From the IMG/VR virus record IMGVR_UViG_3300010885_011718, positions 1 through 23,950 of that record: DNA of 23,950 nt. One strand, given 5' to 3'. The stretch's first letter is position 1, and each line of letters starts with the position of its first letter. The translations under genes and the position numbers were made by a program. Under the pieces are notes generated by a model, which saw nothing but the letters and a program-made list of their open reading frames with translations, had not been told where the DNA came from and did not search any database. The stretch is from a virus. Positions 21,209-23,950 of this stretch are shown piece after piece.

Positions 21209-23877
21209 CAGTTACTAGGGAATCGATTGTTTAAAATCTTAGTTGTGCGTTTCGGTGTGCGAATATACTTTTCGAATCCACGTTCATCCATATTCAATTG
21301 TGTAATTGGCAATCCCATCAATGCACTTTCAATGCTCGCTAATCGTTCAACTACACGATCACTTCCATTCGATTGCCTGCCTTGTCTTGACATCGCAGTT
21401 CCAAGAAACAATTCCTGCGACAACTGTTTCTGGTTGAAGACTTGCGATCCTTTTGGCAGATCAACCAATGTTGTGGTTGCAGGACTCCAGAATGACTTAC
21501 CGCCTGGCGTTGTGATCAATTCTGACTCACCACCATCACCGACATATGCAAAACCACCTTTGTGTTTTTTACCTTTTGTACCTTCTTTGTATGCCGGCAC
21601 TGGTTGCGCCAATATAAAACCAATTTGCGCAGCTGCAATTGCATATGATAATGCTGCTAATGGTGCAGTAATAACTCCAGAAAGTTGTTGTGCAATTATA
21701 GGTGCAGTATTAAAGATAACTTGTGCAACTGCTGCTGCTTGTTGCGCACGAAACATTTCAATTCTTATTTCCTTTTCTTTTGATTTTTTCTTTTCTTCAA
21801 GTTCTACTTTTTTTTGTTCATTATCACCAGCAAGTCGAATCTGTTCATCATAATATGCTGATGTTGCTGCCAGTTCATTTGATTTATTAGCAAGATATAG
21901 GTCTGTAAAACCTTGATATAATGTGCTGGCTAATTCAACCGACTTTTCAACTATTGCCTGCCTTTCTTCAGCAGACATCTTATCTGAATTCAGTAAATCG
22001 GCATTCAGTTTATTGTTGATGGCTTTTAATTTATCAGCTTTTGCCTGCGCACCTTCAATTCCTTTATTCGCAGCATCTTCTTCAATCTTGATTTGTTCTT
22101 CATTGAACTTAATATTGTTCTGAATGATTCTTTTCTTTTCTTCCTTTTCGGCTAATCCCATTGCTTGAATATCAAGTTCTGCAATATCTCTGCGATTGTT
22201 AATCATTTCCACATCTGCTTTGTATCGGTCTTCTTCTGCACCTTGAATAAGTTGACCACGTTTCCTTGCTTTGTCAATTAAAGAGTTGGTCAGTTCATCC
22301 CACTTCTTTTTGATTTCTTCATTATGCTTTTTTTCGTTGGCAACAATGTCAGAATTATATTTTAAGTTTTCCGCAACTCGCAGATCACCATTTAATTTAG
22401 CATCATCAACACCTAATTTGGCATACTTACGGTCAACTGTTAATCGTTTTTGATTGAATGTAATTTGGTTTTCAAGTAGCTTTTGTTTCTGCTTGAATTC
22501 ATCTGGTGTTGTGGCTTCAATCTTCAATGCTGCAATCTTTTCCTGCGCATCGATGATATTCAATAATGCTTTGTATTCATCTTTTAGTTCCTTGTCTGTC
22601 TTGGCAGCTATTGCAGCACCAACAGCACCATTGGCTTTTCTTGCTTCTAGCAACTTAAACAATCCATCAAGATTTGCCCTGCGAAGGTTGATTTCTGCTT
22701 CTGTTGCTTTGTTTAGTTTCAAATATTCTTCCCTTGTATCACTTGTGGCATTTCCATTAAATTCAATCTCATTATTGACTTCCCTTCGCTGAACAATTTC
22801 ATTCTTTAGATTCTGTATTGAATACTTTTCGCTGGTCATTGCTCTTTTGATTGCTTCATCAGATGCCTTTGACCATTCTTCTTGGACTTTAGTCGATTGT
22901 TTGAAAAAGTCTTGTTCAGCAACTTGCTTTTGCGTCATCAAGTATTCATTCAATGCTTTGGTAATCTTACCAAATCCATTTATTAAACCACCAAAAAAAG
23001 TATCTCCACCAGCATTGGCATTTTGACCTATTGTATTCAATAATGATTCCCATGCATTTTGTAACAAGGTAATTCGTTTTGCTGCGCCATCCTTTCCAGC
23101 AGCAGATTCAGACATTCTGGCCAATGCTTCCGTAAATGGAATTAAGAATTCTCTGGTTGTTACCTTGCCAGATTGAAGCATTTTATTCAATTCCTTTTCT
23201 GTTACATTCATTGATTTGGCAGCAATACTGAATGCGCCTGGTAATCGTTCACCAATCTGACCACGTAATTCTTCGCTTGCAACAGTTCCCTTTGAAATCA
23301 TCTGACCTAATGCAAGAAATACACCTTTGGCATCATCGCCACTTAATTTGAATGCTGAAACTGCTTTGGATACGTTTTCAAATATGTTTCTTGTTTGTCC
23401 GCCAGAATAACCAGCTTGACTGGCAGCACCTGATATTGTCTTGAATCCAACAACAGCAGAATCAAGTGATATCCCTAGTTTTTCAGCAGTCTTCATTAAA
23501 AACTGCATATTGTATCCACCTTGCTGCATCGATCCAGAAGTAAAATCAATTGCTGATCTTAATGATTCATACTTCAATGTTGTTGCCAGAACTTCAGCAC
23601 CAAACTGCTTGATTGATCCAATGGCGAATAAACCAACTAGTGTACCAGCAAGATTTTTGGATATATTGTTAAGACTCAAAAAGCCATCCTTGACATTCTT
23701 GGTTGACTTCTGGCCTTCATCACCGGTTTCCTTTAATGCCCTATTTAGCTTTTTCGTTTCATTTATTGAAGCACGTTCAGCATCGGTCAGATTGTCGAAC
23801 TGGTCAGCTGCCTTATTTAATGCATCGGAATTGACAACATAATTGACAACAATATTATTGGATGAAATGGTACTCAC
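21208..23877 (-). CDS. Tape measure protein
   Basis: This 889-residue protein sets tail length and is carried inside the tail tube. Family hallmarks: a hydrophobic segment at about residues 75-90; the tape-measure domain from about 95 to 270 with ISKGTVASEELRGQIGERLP (194-213), GAFSIAAKSM and GKVTTREFLIPFTEAL; a long Lys/Glu/Asn-rich coiled-coil region (about 330-700); and a C-terminal hydrophobic stretch (711-760, Ala/Ile/Val/Leu) that could insert into the host membrane. After it comes a Gly-rich GGFAYVGDGGESELI segment. By the usual 0.15 nm per residue, the tail would be about 130 nm or a bit less (estimate). It starts at a GTG that overlaps the upstream stop as GTGA (23874-23877). No lytic transglycosylase or peptidase motif is evident. 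Confidence 0.93.
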   Translation of the reverse strand: MSTISSNNIVVNYVVNSDALNKAADQFDNLTDAERASINETKKLNRALKETGDEGQKSTKNVKDGFLSLNNISKNLAGTLVGLFAIGSIKQFGAEVLATTLKYESLRSAIDFTSGSMQQGGYNMQFLMKTAEKLGISLDSAVVGFKTISGAASQAGYSGGQTRNIFENVSKAVSAFKLSGDDAKGVFLALGQMISKGTVASEELRGQIGERLPGAFSIAAKSMNVTEKELNKMLQSGKVTTREFLIPFTEALARMSESAAGKDGAAKRITLLQNAWESLLNTIGQNANAGGDTFFGGLINGFGKITKALNEYLMTQKQVAEQDFFKQSTKVQEEWSKASDEAIKRAMTSEKYSIQNLKNEIVQRREVNNEIEFNGNATSDTREEYLKLNKATEAEINLRRANLDGLFKLLEARKANGAVGAAIAAKTDKELKDEYKALLNIIDAQEKIAALKIEATTPDEFKQKQKLLENQITFNQKRLTVDRKYAKLGVDDAKLNGDLRVAENLKYNSDIVANEKKHNEEIKKKWDELTNSLIDKARKRGQLIQGAEEDRYKADVEMINNRRDIAELDIQAMGLAEKEEKKRIIQNNIKFNEEQIKIEEDAANKGIEGAQAKADKLKAINNKLNADLLNSDKMSAEERQAIVEKSVELASTLYQGFTDLYLANKSNELAATSAYYDEQIRLAGDNEQKKVELEEKKKSKEKEIRIEMFRAQQAAAVAQVIFNTAPIIAQQLSGVITAPLAALSYAIAAAQIGFILAQPVPAYKEGTKGKKHKGGFAYVGDGGESELITTPGGKSFWSPATTTLVDLPKGSQVFNQKQLSQELFLGTAMSRQGRQSNGSDRVVERLASIESALMGLPITQLNMDERGFEKYIRTPKRTTKILNNRFPSN

Positions 23878-23950
23878 TTTTTCGCATTGCGTTTTTTCTC
23901 TTGCTGTGCCTTGATCCAGCTGCTATACATCAGATAGTATTCGTAGATTG
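23874..23950 (-). CDS. C-terminal end of a probable tail assembly chaperone gene (partial)
   Basis: Only the last 24 codons and the stop are in the window; the gene continues beyond 23950. The readable end is helical and very basic (YYLMYSSWIKAQQEKKRNAK). Its stop overlaps the tape measure start as GTGA. The gene immediately before a tape measure is usually the tail assembly chaperone, often with a programmed frameshift extension. The charged, helical C-terminus would fit that role, but the remaining sequence is needed. Confidence 0.45.
   Translation of the reverse strand, partial: IYEYYLMYSSWIKAQQEKKRNAKK

Noticed and set aside
21227-21853. A 208-codon open frame on the + strand opposite the tape measure gene
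   Set aside because: It is antisense to the coiled-coil and C-terminal part of a clear tape measure protein. The translation is Ser/Cys/Phe-rich, as expected from reverse reading of Lys/Glu/Ala-rich codons.
1-23950. tRNA genes, CRISPR arrays, insertion sequences, integrase or attachment sites
   Set aside because: None was recognised when reading both strands; intergenic spaces are too short for most of them.

Overview
The window is part of a double-stranded DNA tailed-phage genome (or prophage) with a long, non-contractile type of tail module. No sheath gene is seen inside the window. The host is probably a Bacteroidetes bacterium. The composition is AT-rich and most starts lack a Shine-Dalgarno sequence, having A/T-rich leaders instead. 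Two promoters match the Bacteroidetes pattern (TTTG, then a TAnnTTTG-like box 20 nt further on). The host assignment is an inference from these signals and from the look of the proteins; no database search was possible. Genes are tightly packed, mostly joined by ATGA, TGATG or GTGA overlaps, and no stretch over 300 bases lacks a gene.

Region 14-1684 (+ strand) is the end of a replication/recombination module: a small SSB-like protein with an acidic tail, an ERF-family single-strand annealing protein, and two unknown proteins. A bidirectional terminator near 1719-1746 separates it from the convergent virion operon.

Region 1762-23950 is mainly the virion operon on the - strand. Read in the direction of transcription (high to low coordinates) it runs: end of a gene in the tail-chaperone position, tape measure protein, large tail-tip protein, tail fibre, lectin-like fibre partner, 66-aa protein, 739-aa tail-associated protein, Ig-like virion protein, portal, MuF-type minor head protein, possible adaptor, two neck/tail-completion candidates, a GT25 glycosyltransferase, a 125-aa unknown, scaffold and major capsid protein. 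Tail genes therefore precede head genes, the reverse of the common siphovirus order.

Two + strand cassettes interrupt the virion operon. One is a single 72-aa gene (4896-5114). The other (6165-8681) encodes three small proteins and three glycosyltransferase-like proteins, and ends at an intrinsic terminator. Each has a near-identical promoter in front of it, so they look like moron-type insertions. With the GT25 gene, the phage has four candidate glycosyltransferases among its structural genes. This suggests late-stage glycosylation of virion proteins or remodelling of host surface glycans; the acceptor cannot be read from sequence. The most notable items are a beta-1,4-galactosyltransferase-type (GT7) enzyme, a 33-aa membrane micro-ORF with a terminator hairpin inside its coding sequence, a portal with a DnaJ-like zinc-binding insert, and a very AT-rich island inside the 739-aa tail gene.
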